Origin: Streptomyces sp. NBC_01754
GTDB taxonomy: Bacteria; Actinomycetota; Actinomycetes; Streptomycetales; Streptomycetaceae
DNA: 64,000 nucleotides
NCBI RefSeq assembly: GCF_035918015.1
Contig: NZ_CP109132.1
Coordinates: 5,952,001 to 6,016,000, forward strand
Direction: 5' to 3'
Below the pieces are notes generated by a model. The model had not been told where the DNA came from. It saw only the letters and a program-made list of their open reading frames with translations, and ran no database searches. Of this stretch, positions 24,505 through 33,246 are shown piece after piece. Made by a program: the position numbers and the translations under genes. Each line of letters starts with the position of its first letter. The first letter of the stretch is position 1.

Positions 24505-26280
24505 ATGCGTGCCATCTTCGTACTCTTCGACACACTCAATCGGCGGTTCCTGCCCCCGTACGGCGCGAAAGACGTCATCGCCCCGCACTTCGCCGACCTC
24601 GCCGAGCGCAGCGTCACCTTCGACAACGCCTACGGCGGCTCGATGCCCTGCATGCCGGCCCGCCGCGAACTGCACACCGGCCGGCACAACTTCCTGCACC
24701 GGGGCTGGGGCCCGCTGGAGCCGTTCGACGACTCGATGCCCGAACTGCTCACCCGCGCCGGGGTCTACACCCACCTGGTGACCGACCACCAGCACTACTG
24801 GGCCGACGGCGGGGCGACCTACCACCCGCGGTTCCGGACGTTCGAGTTCTTCCGGGGCCAGGAGGGCGACGAGTGGAAGGGCCACGTCGCCGACCCGCCG
24901 GTGGCCGACGGCCAGGCACCGACGGTGACGAACGGGGAACTGCGTCGTCAGGACCGGGTGAACCGCCTCTACATGACCAGTGAGGCCGAGCACCCGCAGA
25001 CGCTCACCTTCGACGCGGGACTGGACTTCATCCGTACCAACGCGGAGGAGGACGACTGGTTCCTCCAGATCGAGACCTTCGACCCGCACGAGCCCTTCTT
25101 CACCTACGACGACTACCGCAAGCTCTACGACACGGCGTACGAGGGCCCCGAGCTGGACTGGCCCGACTACGTGCGGGTCTCCGAGCCGCAGGAGACCGTC
25201 GACCACGTCCGCACGCTCTACTCGGCTCTGCTCACCATGTGCGACCGCAGCCTGGGCCGGGTGCTGGCGGCCATGGACGAGCACGGCATGTGGGACGACA
25301 CGATGCTGATCGTGGGCACCGACCACGGCTTCCTGCTCGGTGAGCACGACTGGTGGGGCAAGAACACACCGCCGTACTTCCAGGAGACCATCCACCTGCC
25401 GCTGTTCGTGTGGGATCCGCGCTCGCGCCGGAGCGGTGAACGGCGCACCTCGCTGGTGCAGACCATCGACCTCGCTCCGACCCTGCTCGACTTCTTCGGC
25501 CGGCCCGCGACCCCGGACATGCGAGGAGTCTCGCTCGCGCGGACCGTCGAGTCCGACGTACCGGTCCGCGAGGCCGGGCTGTTCGGCATCTTCGGGGGAC
25601 ACGTCAACGTCACCGACGGCCGCTGGGTCTATCTGCGTGCCCCGGCGCGACCTGGCAACCAGCCGCTCGCGGAGTACACGCTGATGCCCACACTCATGCG
25701 CGGCCGGATGCCGGTCGAGGTCCTGCGTGAGGCCGCTCTCGCTGCTCCGTTCGGGTTCACCCAGGGGGTGTCGCCGCTGCGGGTGCCCGGCACCGCGTAC
25801 ACCGACCCCTACGCCTTCGGCTCGATGCTCTTCGACCTCGAGGCCGACCCCGGGCAGCAGCACCCGGTCGTCGACGACGGCCAGGAGCTGCGGATGGCCA
25901 CCCTGATGCGCGATTTGATGGTGGCCGAGGAGGCGCCGGCCGAGCAGTTCGAGCGGATGGGACTGCCCGCGGCCGGACCGCTGACGTCCGAGCACCTGCT
26001 GTGCCGTGAGCAGGCCGGCCAGGTGGAGGCCGGCCGCCGGCGGCCGCTGCGGGCCGCGGACTTCCCCAGGTCCAGGATCGATGTGACCACGCCGATCTCG
26101 GCGCTGCTGGCCGAGCCCGGCGCGGTCGCGGTCCTGCGCGCCCATCTGGGCGGCCTCGTCGACGGTCCGCTGCCCGAGGAGGTGCTCGGGCTGGGGCTGC
26201 TGGACGTCGCCGGTGTGGCCGTCGGACTCATCCCCACCGCCACGCTGCACCGGATCGCCGACGAACTGGCCGAGCTGTGA
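24505..26280 (+). CDS. Sulfatase (formylglycine-dependent, type I)
   Basis: 591 residues. The active-site signature C-x-P-x-R-x4-TG is exact as CMPARRELHTG, with Cys49 the residue converted to formylglycine. Further metal-site elements are FDTLN near the start and GTDHGFLLGEHDWWGK around residues 272-287. There is no signal peptide, so it should act in the cytoplasm. The family hydrolyses sulfate esters (some members phosphonate or other esters). It sits between a transporter and a formylglycine-generating enzyme, an arrangement that supports import followed by desulfation. About 120 C-terminal residues beyond the usual core are unassigned. Confidence 0.9.
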   Translation: MRAIFVLFDTLNRRFLPPYGAKDVIAPHFADLAERSVTFDNAYGGSMPCMPARRELHTGRHNFLHRGWGPLEPFDDSMPELLTRAGVYTHLVTDHQHYWADGGATYHPRFRTFEFFRGQEGDEWKGHVADPPVADGQAPTVTNGELRRQDRVNRLYMTSEAEHPQTLTFDAGLDFIRTNAEEDDWFLQIETFDPHEPFFTYDDYRKLYDTAYEGPELDWPDYVRVSEPQETVDHVRTLYSALLTMCDRSLGRVLAAMDEHGMWDDTMLIVGTDHGFLLGEHDWWGKNTPPYFQETIHLPLFVWDPRSRRSGERRTSLVQTIDLAPTLLDFFGRPATPDMRGVSLARTVESDVPVREAGLFGIFGGHVNVTDGRWVYLRAPARPGNQPLAEYTLMPTLMRGRMPVEVLREAALAAPFGFTQGVSPLRVPGTAYTDPYAFGSMLFDLEADPGQQHPVVDDGQELRMATLMRDLMVAEEAPAEQFERMGLPAAGPLTSEHLLCREQAGQVEAGRRRPLRAADFPRSRIDVTTPISALLAEPGAVAVLRAHLGGLVDGPLPEEVLGLGLLDVAGVAVGLIPTATLHRIADELAEL

Positions 26281-27254
26281 ACGGTCCCTGCTGCTCACCG
26301 GGCCGACGCGGTCCGGACGGAGAGGGAGACAGAGCGGCCGAGCCGGTCGCCGACGCCGACCCGGTCCGCGGTCCGCGACACGGCGCGGAGCCGCCGGCCC
26401 ACGCCGTACGGCTCCCCGGGGGCACGTTCCGGATGGGCAGCGACGAGGGGCTGGGCCACCCCGACGACCACGAGGGGCCGGTCCGTGCCGTGACGGTCGG
26501 TCCCCTCGCCGTCGCCTCGACGACGGTCACCACCGTCCAGTGGGCGGCGTTCGTCGAGGAGACCGGACACGTCTCCGACGCCGAGCGGTTCGGCTGGTCC
26601 CACGTCTTCCACCTGCACCTGCCGCCCGCCGTCGCGGCACGCGCCCCGCGGGTCCGGTCGGCACCGTGGTGGTGCGCGGTCCAAGGGGCGGACTGGCGGC
26701 ACCCCGAAGGCCCCGGGTCCGAGTCGGCCGGCCGCGAGGACCACCCGGTCGTGCACGTGTCGTGGCGCGACGCGCGGGCCTGGTGCGCGTGGGCCGGCGG
26801 CCGGCTGCCGGCCGAGGCGGAGTGGGAGTACGCCGCACGCGGCGGGCTCGAGGACGCGCGCTACCCGTGGGGCGACGAACTGCGCCCGGACGGGGAGCAC
26901 CGGTGCAACATCTGGCAGGGCGACTTCCCGCAGCGTGACGAGGCCGCCGACGGCTGGGCCGGCACCGCCCCGGTCACGACGTACGCCGCCAACGGGTTCG
27001 GCCTCTTCCAGACCGTCGGAAACGTGTGGGAGTGGTGCGCCGACCCCTGGCGCGGCGGCCGGGTGATCAAGGGCGGCTCGTTCCTGTGCCACGACTCCTG
27101 GTGCAACCGCTACCGCGTCGCCGCGCGCTCGGCCAACGAGGAGGACGCGTCGGCGGCCAACGCCGGCTTCCGGTGCGTCTGGGACCTCCCCGGGCCCGGA
27201 CGCACCGGAAGCGGCCCTCACCGCGCGTGGACGGCCACGTCCCACAACGAGTAG
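26277..27254 (+). CDS. Formylglycine-generating enzyme (sulfatase activator)
   Basis: 325 residues. The GTG at 26277 overlaps the sulfatase stop (GTGA), so the two are coupled. The FGE-sulfatase fold is clear: LPGGTFRMGSDE near residue 45, RLPAEAEWEYAARGG, NVWEWCADPW, and the active-site block GGSFLCHDSWCNRYR with the two copper-binding cysteines at 271 and 276. FGE oxidises the sulfatase cysteine to formylglycine with oxygen, as characterised for the S. coelicolor enzyme. A dedicated copy next to the sulfatase makes the pair self-sufficient. Its 3' end overlaps the convergent hydrolase gene by 37 bases. Confidence 0.93.
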   Translation: MNGPCCSPGRRGPDGEGDRAAEPVADADPVRGPRHGAEPPAHAVRLPGGTFRMGSDEGLGHPDDHEGPVRAVTVGPLAVASTTVTTVQWAAFVEETGHVSDAERFGWSHVFHLHLPPAVAARAPRVRSAPWWCAVQGADWRHPEGPGSESAGREDHPVVHVSWRDARAWCAWAGGRLPAEAEWEYAARGGLEDARYPWGDELRPDGEHRCNIWQGDFPQRDEAADGWAGTAPVTTYAANGFGLFQTVGNVWEWCADPWRGGRVIKGGSFLCHDSWCNRYRVAARSANEEDASAANAGFRCVWDLPGPGRTGSGPHRAWTATSHNE

Positions 27255-29269
27255 CCGTAGCGCGTGGCCCGATCGGTGCCGTGCACCCGCACATGGCGCG
27301 CGGTCGTCGGGGTGAACCGGGCGGTCTCGAGCCCGCCGCGGCCCGACGTGGTCTGCCACACCGTGCGCCACGTCCGGTTGTCGTCGGACACCTCTACGCG
27401 GTAGGCGGCGGCGTGGGCCGCCTCCCAGTCCAGCACCACCCGGCCGACGGACTGGGGGCTGCCCAGGTCGACCGACCACCACTGGTCGTCGTTCCAGTCG
27501 CTGGCCCACCGGGTGGCGCGGTCTCCGTCGACCGCGCGGCCGGGGCGGTAGCTGGTGATGAGGGAGAACTCGCTGCTGCTCGCCGTCGCGGCACCGCCCC
27601 GGGCCAGGTCGGCGGGCCGGTCCCACGCACCGGTGGAGTTCCAGGTGTCGAGGTAGGACTGCGCGCCGCGCAGCAGGTCGTCGACGAGCGGATCGCCACC
27701 GAGCCGGCGCACGTCCTCGACCCAGTCGGGCACCAGGCCGACGTGGGCGCCGCCGTCGGTGTTGACGTCCCACACCCGCTCGCCGGTGCGCTGGCGGTCC
27801 ACCAGCGGGCCGTCCGGATAGGAGCGGAACGGGTAGGTGACCTTGTCCGGCGCGTCGGACCCGCGGGGCGCCGGGTGGCTGCCGAGTCCGTTGAAGTCGG
27901 TGCCGTAGCCCAGCCCGACGTCGTACTTCTCGCGCAGGGCGGCGGTGGCCGCGGCCTCCTCGACGAAGCTCTCCGAGTCCATGTCGTAGGAACCGACGAA
28001 GCCGCCCATCCGGTAGAGCCGCTCGGTCCACGCGCTGTCCATCCAGCTGTGGCTGGAGATCACCCCCGGGTACCCCACCGACTCCATGATGTCCATCGCC
28101 CGGCCGGCGGCCTTGACGCCCATGTGGTCGACCTCGACCATCATCCCCCGGTCCATCATGCCGTTGAGGGCGTATTCACCGAGTCGCGTGAGGCCGCGGG
28201 AGTTGCAGCGCGCGTCGTCGTCGTACGACGGCACACTCGTCCCGGGCGGCAGCTTCGCCTCCGCCTCGGGCACCTCGGCCGAGCCGATCGGGTTGTCGTG
28301 CTGGGGGCCGGTGCACGTCTCGGTCCGCCAGAACGTGCCGGTGGAGAGGAACTGCCCGATGTTGATGACGGTGCCCTGCGTCCCCTGGTCGAAGCGCACC
28401 CCGCACAGGGCGTTGTCGAACTTGTGACACAGGAACATGCTGCTCACGCCGAGCGCGTGGAGTTCGTCGAGACCGGCGTCGATGTCGGCCTCGGTGCACT
28501 GGGCGACGCCGAGGATCTGCTTGCAGCCGAAGGGTTCGGAGGTCTCCACACCCAGGACCACGGCCAGCTTGCCCGCTTCGATCACCTGTCGCGCCTGCTC
28601 GGGCGACTTCACGATCCGGAACCAGCCCTGGCCCGAGCCGCCGTACATCCGGTCGACGTAGTCCTGCATCTCGTAGGTCTTCCGGGCCTGCAACCGGACG
28701 GACTCCATCTCGTCGCAGCCGCGGTCGCGGACGTAGATCGAGCAGAGGACACCGTTGGACGTCAGGTCGGTGACCAGTACGCGCTGTCCGGCCCGCCAGG
28801 CGCGCTCGAGCCAGGCGTAGTAGTTCTGCTGATGCGACATCGTGGTGTAGCTGGGCCAGTCCTCGAACGTCGGCCAGCCCACCGGGTCGTGGTGGCCGTC
28901 GGGGTCGACGGTCAGGTTCTCCAGCAGCGCGCCGGCCCCGTCGGGGTAGTGCTCGGGGCAGTCCTTGAGGGCGTCGGCGACACCGGCGTCGGAGAACGGC
29001 TTGCCGCAGACCACCTTGCCGCCGAAGGCCTCATTGGTCATCAGATGGTTGTGGGCGTCGACGAAACCGCGCACGTCGCCGTGTTCGTCGGTGCCGGTGA
29101 ACGGCTCGCCGCTCACGTTGATCTCCGAGTCGGGGGCGGGCCGGTGGGCCGGCTCCCACCAGGGCCGCTCGGCGGCGCCCGCTCCGCCGGTTCCGAGACC
29201 GGAGAGGAGTAACGCGGCGAGGAGGGACAGGACAAGGGCGGCGATGCCGCCCGGACGCACTCTCTTCAT
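27218..29269 (-). CDS. Secreted metal-dependent hydrolase (renal-dipeptidase-like) with F5/8 type C domain
   Basis: 683 residues with a good signal peptide (charged MKRVRPGG, a Leu/Ala-rich core, AGA cleavage region near 32). The catalytic part has DAHNHL near residue 70, VEVDHMG and a SSHSWMD segment, consistent with the amidohydrolase/membrane dipeptidase (M19-like) barrel. Around residues 550-683 a discoidin domain is visible: WASDWNDDQWWSVDLG, VGRVVLDWE, YRVEVSDD. F5/8 type C (CBM32-like) domains often bind glycans. The 3' end overlaps the convergent FGE gene. An operator-like repeat upstream is shared with the sulfatase operon. The substrate is not evident. Confidence 0.8.
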   Translation of the reverse strand: MKRVRPGGIAALVLSLLAALLLSGLGTGGAGAAERPWWEPAHRPAPDSEINVSGEPFTGTDEHGDVRGFVDAHNHLMTNEAFGGKVVCGKPFSDAGVADALKDCPEHYPDGAGALLENLTVDPDGHHDPVGWPTFEDWPSYTTMSHQQNYYAWLERAWRAGQRVLVTDLTSNGVLCSIYVRDRGCDEMESVRLQARKTYEMQDYVDRMYGGSGQGWFRIVKSPEQARQVIEAGKLAVVLGVETSEPFGCKQILGVAQCTEADIDAGLDELHALGVSSMFLCHKFDNALCGVRFDQGTQGTVINIGQFLSTGTFWRTETCTGPQHDNPIGSAEVPEAEAKLPPGTSVPSYDDDARCNSRGLTRLGEYALNGMMDRGMMVEVDHMGVKAAGRAMDIMESVGYPGVISSHSWMDSAWTERLYRMGGFVGSYDMDSESFVEEAAATAALREKYDVGLGYGTDFNGLGSHPAPRGSDAPDKVTYPFRSYPDGPLVDRQRTGERVWDVNTDGGAHVGLVPDWVEDVRRLGGDPLVDDLLRGAQSYLDTWNSTGAWDRPADLARGGAATASSSEFSLITSYRPGRAVDGDRATRWASDWNDDQWWSVDLGSPQSVGRVVLDWEAAHAAAYRVEVSDDNRTWRTVWQTTSGRGGLETARFTPTTARHVRVHGTDRATRYGYSLWDVAVHAR

Positions 29270-29298
29270 GGGATCTCCCGAGGCGTGACGTGGGTCGC

Positions 29299-29328
29299 AC
29301 CCTAAAGTTGGTCAAACGTCCCAGTCAA
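29299..29328 (-). promoter_or_regulatory. Promoter candidate for the secreted hydrolase
   Basis: On the minus strand TTGACT (29328-29323), an 18-base spacer, then TAGGGT (29304-29299). The fit is moderate. The shared 13-bp repeats overlap the -35 element and much of the spacer. Confidence 0.4.
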
Positions 29329-29335
29329 GAGTCCA
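29310..29335. promoter_or_regulatory. Tandem 13-bp operator-like repeats before the hydrolase
   Basis: Two adjacent units, GGTCAAACGTCCC (29310-29322) and AGTCAAGAGTCCA (29323-29335), share GTCAA-N2-GTCC at a 13-bp period. The same unit recurs at 23154-23179 and 30041-30066. They lie between the TetR gene and the hydrolase start. Confidence 0.55.
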
Positions 29336-29357
29336 GGAGTGGTCGCGGCCGGACGGA

Positions 29358-29960
29358 TCAGGCTTGGCGGGCCAGCCCCGCCACATGCCGGGCGACGAGA
29401 TCGAGGGCCTCGCCGGCCGCGACCGCGTTCCCCTCGTTGAGGTAGAGCAGCGTCACCCCGTCGAGCACCGCCGTGACGTAGCGCGCCAGTACCGGCACCG
29501 GCGCGTCCCACTCCAACTGCTTCCCCTCACCGTCCGTGAGCGCCTCGAGGAGGCGGGTGTTGGCCGCGAGGTAGGTCTGGTACTGCCGCTCCGCGACGAC
29601 GGCGAGGCCGGACTGCCGCGCCGCGTACTGGGTCAGTTCGTAGGTGAGGCGGTGTTCGTCCGGCTCGTCGACCACATGCTGCCAGTAGGCGCGCATCCCG
29701 CGACGCAGCCGCTCCTCCAACTCGCCTTCGCCCACCACCTCCGGCAGTGCCCGCTCCAGAGTGTGGCCGGTGATGACCTCGATGACCTCGCCCAGCAACT
29801 CCTCCTTGGAGCGGAAGCAGTAGTGGAAGGAGCCCAGCGGCATGTCGGCCTCGGCCACGATCGCGCGCGTGGTGGCGGCCGAGACTCCTTCCCGGACCAT
29901 GACCGCGATCGCGGCGTCGACCAGTCGGTCGCGTCGTTCGCTCGCCGCCATACGGTTCAT
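29358..29960 (-). CDS. TetR family transcriptional regulator
   Basis: 200 residues from the ATG at 29960, which has AAGGAG 8 bases upstream on the minus strand. The N-terminal helix-turn-helix is typical (RDRLVDAAIAVMVREGVSAATTRAIVAEADMP, residues about 10-41), followed by SFHYCFRSKEELL. The rest is an all-helical ligand domain without a recognisable specificity. It diverges from the oxidase gene and lies 88 bases before the secreted hydrolase on the same strand. The shared 13-bp repeats near both genes, and before the sulfatase operon, make this protein the best candidate for their repressor. Confidence 0.9.
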   Translation of the reverse strand: MNRMAASERRDRLVDAAIAVMVREGVSAATTRAIVAEADMPLGSFHYCFRSKEELLGEVIEVITGHTLERALPEVVGEGELEERLRRGMRAYWQHVVDEPDEHRLTYELTQYAARQSGLAVVAERQYQTYLAANTRLLEALTDGEGKQLEWDAPVPVLARYVTAVLDGVTLLYLNEGNAVAAGEALDLVARHVAGLARQA

Positions 29961-30040
29961 GAGTTCGACTCCTTGCTCGTGCCCGGCGGTCACGGGCTGC
30001 GACCGCCGGCGTCGGGGTGCCATTGTGCTCGATCCTGTCT

Positions 30041-30066
30041 TGGACGCACGACCTGGACGCTTGACC
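30041..30066. promoter_or_regulatory. Tandem 13-bp operator-like repeats before the oxidase
   Basis: On the minus strand GGTCAAGCGTCCA (30066-30054) is followed directly by GGTCGTGCGTCCA (30053-30041), 11 of 13 bases identical. The left edge overlaps the -35 TTGACC of the oxidase promoter. The site is between the divergent TetR and oxidase genes. Confidence 0.6.
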
Positions 30067-30089
30067 CAGATCTTCGCCGCTGCCATAGT
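30061..30089 (+). promoter_or_regulatory. Promoter of the oxidase gene
   Basis: TTGACC (30061-30066), a 17-base spacer, and CATAGT (30084-30089). It is about 35 bases upstream of the ATG at 30125. Confidence 0.5.
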
Positions 30090-30124
30090 CGCGCCACCGA
30101 CCGCCCCGTCCACCGGAGGTTTGG

Positions 30125-31444
30125 ATGACCGCACGCTGGGAGAACTGGGCCCGCACCGAACGGGCCACTCCGGACCGGACCGTCTCCCCGTCCTCCACCG
30201 AGGAGGTCGCCACTGTCGTCACGGCCGCGGCCGCGGCCGGGAGTTCGGTCAAGGCGGTCGGATCGGGGCACTCGTTCTCCGGGATCGCGGTCGCGGAAGG
30301 CGTGCAGCTGCGTCCGGACCGGCTGACCGGAGTGGTCCGCGCCGACACCGGCAGCGGCCTGGTCACGGTGCGGGCCGGGATGCCGCTGCACCGGCTCAAC
30401 CCGCTTCTCGCCGAGCTCGGACTGGCGCTGGAAATCGTCGGCGACATCGACCGCCAGACCGTCGCCGGTGCGCTGACCACCGGCACCCATGGTTCCGGCG
30501 GACGGTTCGGCATCATGGCCACCCAGGTGCGTGAGCTGGAACTGGTGCTGGCCGACGGCTCCGTCGTGACCTGCTCGGCCGTGGAGCGGCCCGACCTGTT
30601 CGCCGCGGCCCGCGTCTCCCTCGGCGCCCTGGGCGTCATCACCACCGTCACCCTCCAGTGCGTGCCGCTCTTCGCGCTGCGCGGGGTCGACCGGCCGCAG
30701 CCGCTCCAGGAGACGCTGGAGTCGCTCGACGATCTCGTCGCCGCCCACGACCACTTCGAGTTCTTCTGGTTCCCGCACACCACCACCGCGCTGACCCGTC
30801 GTTTCACGCGGCTCCCGGCCGGCTCCCGGATGCGGCCCCGGAGCCGGCCGGCGCGCACGGTGGAGGACCGGTTCCTGGCCGACCACGCCTTCGAGCGACT
30901 GCTGCGCCTGGGCGCGAGGAGGCCCGGGCTGGTCCCGGGCATCACCCGCCTCGCGACCCGGCTCACCGGGTCCCGTGACGTCACCGACCTCGCCCACCGG
31001 GTCTTCGTATCGCCCCGCAACGTGCGCTTCCGTGAGGGCGAGTACGCCGTCCCGCGCGACGCCGTCGTCGACGCCCTGAGCGAGCTCCGGCGCTGGGTCG
31101 ACACCCATGACGAGGCGGTCTCCTTCCCCTTCGAGGTCCGGTTCGCCGCCGCCGACGACATCTGGCTCTCTCCCGCCCATGAACGGGACGTCGCCTACGT
31201 CGCGTTCCACCAGTACCACCGGATGCCGCACGACCGGTGGTTCCGGGTCTGCGAGGACGTCCTCGGCGCCGCGGGCGGCCGGCCGCACTGGGGGAAGATG
31301 CACCGGCTCGGTGCCGCCGAGCTGGCCGGGCTCTACCCCCGGTTCGCCGACTTCACCGCCCTGCGCGCTGACGTGGACCCGTCCGGAGTGTTCGCGAACC
31401 CGTATCTCGACCGTGTCCTCGGCTCCGCCGGTGCCGTCCGGTGA
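30125..31444 (+). CDS. FAD-linked sugar-lactone/alditol oxidase (ALO family)
   Basis: 439 residues, ATG preceded by GGAGG. The FAD domain carries GSGHSFSG near residues 46-53, where the histidine of this family binds FAD covalently, and TTGTHGSGG near 120. The C-terminal HWGKMHRLGAAELAGLYPRFADF and DPSGVFANPYLDRVLG match the D-arabinono-1,4-lactone oxidase domain. Relatives include L-gulonolactone oxidase and Streptomyces alditol oxidase, which oxidise sugar lactones or sugar alcohols and release hydrogen peroxide. The exact substrate cannot be read. A beta-glucosidase follows after 135 bases, so a glycoside-derived substrate is plausible. Confidence 0.87.
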   Translation: MTARWENWARTERATPDRTVSPSSTEEVATVVTAAAAAGSSVKAVGSGHSFSGIAVAEGVQLRPDRLTGVVRADTGSGLVTVRAGMPLHRLNPLLAELGLALEIVGDIDRQTVAGALTTGTHGSGGRFGIMATQVRELELVLADGSVVTCSAVERPDLFAAARVSLGALGVITTVTLQCVPLFALRGVDRPQPLQETLESLDDLVAAHDHFEFFWFPHTTTALTRRFTRLPAGSRMRPRSRPARTVEDRFLADHAFERLLRLGARRPGLVPGITRLATRLTGSRDVTDLAHRVFVSPRNVRFREGEYAVPRDAVVDALSELRRWVDTHDEAVSFPFEVRFAAADDIWLSPAHERDVAYVAFHQYHRMPHDRWFRVCEDVLGAAGGRPHWGKMHRLGAAELAGLYPRFADFTALRADVDPSGVFANPYLDRVLGSAGAVR

Positions 31445-31579
31445 GCGCGTCGGCCACCCTGCTTCCCGCCTCGCCCGGCGCGCCGCTCGCCGAGGACGGC
31501 CGCACCGGCGACAGCGCCCCCACCCACCGAGGCCACCACAGAGCCTTTCTCTGACCGTCAACCCGCGAAAGGTGTCACC

Positions 31580-32965
31580 ATGTCCGATTTCCCCCGCCTG
31601 CCCGAGGACTTCGTCCTCGGCGTGTCGACGGCGTCGTACCAGATCGAGGGCGCCGCCGCCGAGGACGGCAAGGGGCCCTCCATCTGGGACACGTTCTGCG
31701 CCGAGCCCGGCAGGATCAAGAACGGCGAGACCGGCGAGGTCGCCTGCGACCACTACCACCGGTCGGGGGAGGACGTGGCCCTGATGCGGGAGCTGGGCAT
31801 CGACTCCTACCGCTTCTCGATCTCGTGGCCGCGCGTCATGCCCTCCGGGGCGGGCGAAGTCAACGCGGCCGGACTGGACTTCTACGACCGGCTCGTCGAC
31901 GACCTGCTGGCCGCGGGCATCACACCGGCGGTGACCCTGTACCACTGGGACCTGCCCCAGGCGCTGCAGGACCGCGGCGGATGGCGGTCGCGGGAGACGG
32001 CTCACCGGCTGGCGGACTACGGCACCGTGGTCGCCGAGCGGCTCGGCGACCGGGTCGGGATGTGGATGCCGCTCAACGAACCGGTGGTGGCGACGATGTT
32101 CGGCCATGCGGTCGGGACCCATGCGCCGGGCCTGGCCCTCGGCTTCGACGCCATGCCGGTGGCCCACCACATGCTGCTGGGCCACGGCCTGACCGTGCAG
32201 TCGCTGCGCGCCGCCGGCGTCGGCAACATCGGCATCGCCTCCAACCACGCGCCTACATGGCCGGCGTCCGGCTCCGACGCCGACCGCGAAGCCGCCGCGT
32301 CGTACGACGCGCTGGTCAACTGGTTGTTCGCGGACCCGGTGCTGCGCGGCGACTACCCCGACGAACTGCTGGCCATGCTGATGCCCGGACACGGGGACGG
32401 CACCCTGGCCGCGGACCTGGAGATCATCTCGACGCCGCTGGACTGGTTCGGGGTGAACTACTACCAGCCGGTGCCCGTCGGCGCGCCCGGCACCGCGTCC
32501 GCGAACTCGCCCGCCCTGGAGGGCGCCGCCCTGCCGGAAGGGCTGCCGTTCGAGCCGCGCGTCCTGTCCGACGTACCCACCACCGACCTCGATTGGGCCG
32601 TCGTCCCCGAGGGGCTGCACGAGATCCTGACCACCTTCGCGCAGCGGTACGGCGACCGCCTGCCGCCGCTCTACGTCACCGAGAGCGGTTGCGCCTTCCG
32701 CGACCGTCCGGACGCGGACGGCGCGGTCCACGATCCACAGCGCATCGCCTACCACCGTGACCATCTCGCCGCGGTCTCCCGCGCGATCGGGGACGGCGTC
32801 GACGTGCGCGGCTACTTCGCGTGGTCGCTCCTGGACAACTTCGAGTGGGCACTGGGGTACGAGCCGCGCTTCGGGCTGGTCCACGTCGACTACGACACCC
32901 AGGTGCGCACCCCCAAGGACTCCTACCGCTGGTTCCAGGAGAACCTCGCCGCACGACGTCGCTGA
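31580..32965 (+). CDS. Beta-glucosidase, glycoside hydrolase family 1
   Basis: 461 residues, ATG preceded by AAAGGTG. The GH1 start FVLGVSTASYQIEGA is clear. The acid/base glutamate is in LNEP (about residue 165) and the nucleophile glutamate in YVTESG (about 370; the usual form is TENG). FSISWPRVMP and YFAWSLLDNFEWALGY complete the family pattern. There is no signal peptide, so the enzyme is intracellular. GH1 enzymes remove beta-linked terminal glucose or related sugars. Together with the upstream oxidase and the sulfatase genes it suggests use of a modified glycoside. A perfect 14-bp stem terminator follows. Confidence 0.92.
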   Translation: MSDFPRLPEDFVLGVSTASYQIEGAAAEDGKGPSIWDTFCAEPGRIKNGETGEVACDHYHRSGEDVALMRELGIDSYRFSISWPRVMPSGAGEVNAAGLDFYDRLVDDLLAAGITPAVTLYHWDLPQALQDRGGWRSRETAHRLADYGTVVAERLGDRVGMWMPLNEPVVATMFGHAVGTHAPGLALGFDAMPVAHHMLLGHGLTVQSLRAAGVGNIGIASNHAPTWPASGSDADREAAASYDALVNWLFADPVLRGDYPDELLAMLMPGHGDGTLAADLEIISTPLDWFGVNYYQPVPVGAPGTASANSPALEGAALPEGLPFEPRVLSDVPTTDLDWAVVPEGLHEILTTFAQRYGDRLPPLYVTESGCAFRDRPDADGAVHDPQRIAYHRDHLAAVSRAIGDGVDVRGYFAWSLLDNFEWALGYEPRFGLVHVDYDTQVRTPKDSYRWFQENLAARRR

Positions 32966-32976
32966 GGCGTGACACC

Positions 32977-33008
32977 GACGGCGCCGCCGGATCCCCGGCG
33001 GCGCCGTC
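32977..33008 (+). terminator. Strong hairpin terminator after the beta-glucosidase
   Basis: Perfect 14-bp stem (GACGGCGCCGCCGG and its complement) with an ATCC loop, starting 12 bases after the stop codon. No T-run. Confidence 0.8.
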
Positions 33009-33246
33009 CTCCGCTCCCGAGGTGGCGCCGGCCGCCCACCGGGCCGCTCACCGGCGGCCGCCGGTCGCGTCCACCGGCCCGGGGCCGCATGGCGGAACGG
33101 GTGGCCGCCGTGATCGCACCCCAGGAGGGCGCGACGGTGGGAGCCACGATCGCGCCGAGTCCGCGGGGAGGGACGCGGGACGACACGGTGAGACACCATG
33201 GTGGAGCCGGCGCGCGGGTCGGCCGGGTCCGACGGAAGGAGTCCCG

